Origin: Quillaja saponaria
Taxonomy: Eukaryota; Streptophyta; Magnoliopsida; Fabales; Quillajaceae
Length of the DNA: 64,000 nucleotides
Direction: 5' to 3'
NCBI GenBank assembly: GCA_029379385.1
Contig: CM055611.1
Location: forward strand, 1 to 64,000
Shown: positions 62,576 to 64,000 of the stretch, piece after piece
Numbering within the stretch: position 1 is the first letter of the stretch
How the letters are laid out: the number at the start of each line of letters is the position of its first letter
Notes under the pieces: model-generated
The model's database searches: none
Told to the model about the DNA's origin: nothing
Seen by the model: the letters and a program-made list of their open reading frames with translations, nothing else
Program-made: the position numbers and the translations under genes

Positions 62576-63793
62576 AGATCCATAACTCTTGTAGATTTCA
62601 TGGAAATGTATCTGTGCCTTATGTGGCATTTAGAATATCACTATTGCATAGTTAAAGGACTGAGTTTGTTAACCTGATGTTTGGTGGTATTAGTTGTCAT
62701 CATCTTGGTGATTTGAACATTATCATATGAGAGATGTGATCTATGTATCACATTCTGTATTCTATTGGTTCTGCAAGTTTCACTTTGTGGGTGGTGCAAG
62801 TCTTGCTACTTTTGCCAGTAATTGGTGTGGGGTTAAAGAATTATAAGGGATGCAAAAGTCTTTAGCTTATTTTCTGAGTGGGAAATTTTGTGACTCTTAT
62901 GTTGGAAAATTCGTTGTTGTCACAGTATAAGCTTTATGTAATATGTTGAATAAATTATTATATGATCATGTATTACGAAATATTATATCAATTTTTTATT
63001 TTTATTGTTAACTACTTAGGCTATGTTTGGATTGCGGGGAATTGTGAGAAAATAAGTGAAATGGTACAAGGGATGTATCCTTTCCTTTTCTTTGGAGCAT
63101 TTCTAAATGAAAGGAAATGGAATGAGTGGAGTAACTCATCTCGTCAAATCCCTTATAAAACCCATTTCTCAATCCATCTACATGGGTGGATTTTGTCGTG
63201 AGATGAAACTTTGTATTTTACCTCAACCGAGTACTATACACTTGAATTATACGTTACCTATTCTGAGTAGATAAAGGATACAGCTATAAATACATTGGAT
63301 GATATAAATAGGTCTTATATGTTTTAGGGATTGCATTAATAATTCTTTGGGTTCGATTTGCAGCAAGACGAATGCCATATCTTGCCCCAAGTGTTATAAA
63401 CTGATTCTTCTCCTTCCCTATTATTAGTCAGGGAGGAAAGGTGCACATTCTTTTCCCTTTCCTTTAGTTGGCAAATATTGTAAAACCACGACCTTACAAG
63501 TTACAACCATACAATAACTTTATAGCCCAAATATATCCCGAGTTCCACGATTCTTTTGGGAATGTTTCTCTCACTTCATCCATCTATACCCCGAAATTAG
63601 AGAAACAAAAGAAAATAATTATTTCCTCTTCTTCGGCCTTTCTTTTTCTCATCATTTTTTGAGCAAATTATGACGTCTAACAAATAGAAAATATAGAATA
63701 ACTAGATAAAACCTTCATGTTTGTACATATAGATAGATAAAAAAGCAAACCAGATAGTGGAAACCAGGTATTGGGGGTAGGAAATTAAATAGG
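62576..63793. other. Spacer between CDKB1 and the phosphatase gene
   Basis: Contains the CDKB1 3' UTR. A GGCTATGTTTGGATTGCGGG stretch near 63019 looks like one end of a hAT/Tourist-type element, but no matching second end was found. No gene seen. Confidence 0.5.
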
Positions 63794-63953
63794 ATGGAAG
63801 GATTGATAGAGAGGCTTTTGGATGGAAGGAAGAACAGAGGCAAGCGGATTCAACTAGTAGAGTCTGAAATCCGCCAACTTTGCATCACTGCCAAGGATGT
63901 CTTCCTCAGCCAGCCTAATCTACTCGAATTGGAAGCTCCCATTAACGTTTGTG
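63794..63953 (+). CDS. Type-1 serine/threonine protein phosphatase (TOPP/PP1) catalytic subunit, first exon only
   Basis: The ATG at 63794 opens [20 protein letters not shown]. It continues [30 protein letters not shown], the strongly conserved N-terminal part of plant PP1 (TOPP) enzymes, just before the metal-binding GDxHG motif. The exon ends at 63953 with donor GTACTT, splitting the Gly codon that should start GD.HG. An in-frame TAG at 63755-63757 precedes the start. The remainder lies beyond the window. The TOPP isoform cannot be told. Confidence 0.5.
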
Positions 63954-64000
63954 GTACTTGTTACCTTTCTCCTTCTGTTGCTAGATATCATAAAATGTGT

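Overview
The window is eudicot nuclear DNA. Evidence for this is spliced genes with GT..AG introns, AT-rich spacers, plant-only gene families (SCARECROW, GAUT, CDKB, LRR-VIII receptor kinase, RLCK-VII kinase) and plant transposon lineages (Ty3 Tat lineage, plant RTE LINE, Au SINE). I cannot name the species. All gene models below were built by hand from splice sites and reading phase. Arabidopsis comparisons are from memory.

Layout: (1) 568-5491, minus: first five exons of a PBL8-type cytoplasmic kinase; its 3' exons lie left of base 1. A long intron holds an Au SINE. (2) 5.7-9.7 kb: AT-rich spacer with MITE-like and fold-back repeats. (3) 9.7-37.2 kb: a block of nested and decayed retroelements. 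It holds a copia deletion derivative (9.7-12.7 kb), a 10.7 kb Ty3 Tat-lineage element (13.6-24.3 kb) with a plus-strand antisense ORF and an RTE LINE inside its integrase, a truncated Ty3 element (24.6-28 kb), and a 7.5 kb copia element (29.7-37.2 kb) that carries a solo LTR of another family. (4) 37.2-63.8 kb: a gene-rich segment with SCARECROW (+), GAUT7 (-), a 19-exon LRR-VIII-1 receptor kinase (-), CDKB1 (+), and the first exon of a type-1 protein phosphatase (+) at the right edge.

The genes are not an operon-like unit, but several act in growing tissue. SCR specifies ground-tissue cells, CDKB1 drives G2/M, GAUT7 supports pectin synthesis in the Golgi, and the receptor kinase is of a type linked to vascular walls. 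Their order recalls two Arabidopsis segments: SCR lies near CDKB1;1 on chromosome 3, and GAUT7 lies near CDKB1;2 on chromosome 2. This suggests an ancestral linkage group.

Points of most interest: an apparent frameshift in the 5' part of SCR, the Tat antisense ORF, a ~237 bp direct repeat lying outside both Tat LTRs, a ~1 kb fold-back element, and a solo LTR with a perfect 5-bp target duplication. I found no CRISPR-like, operon-like or otherwise unprecedented system.
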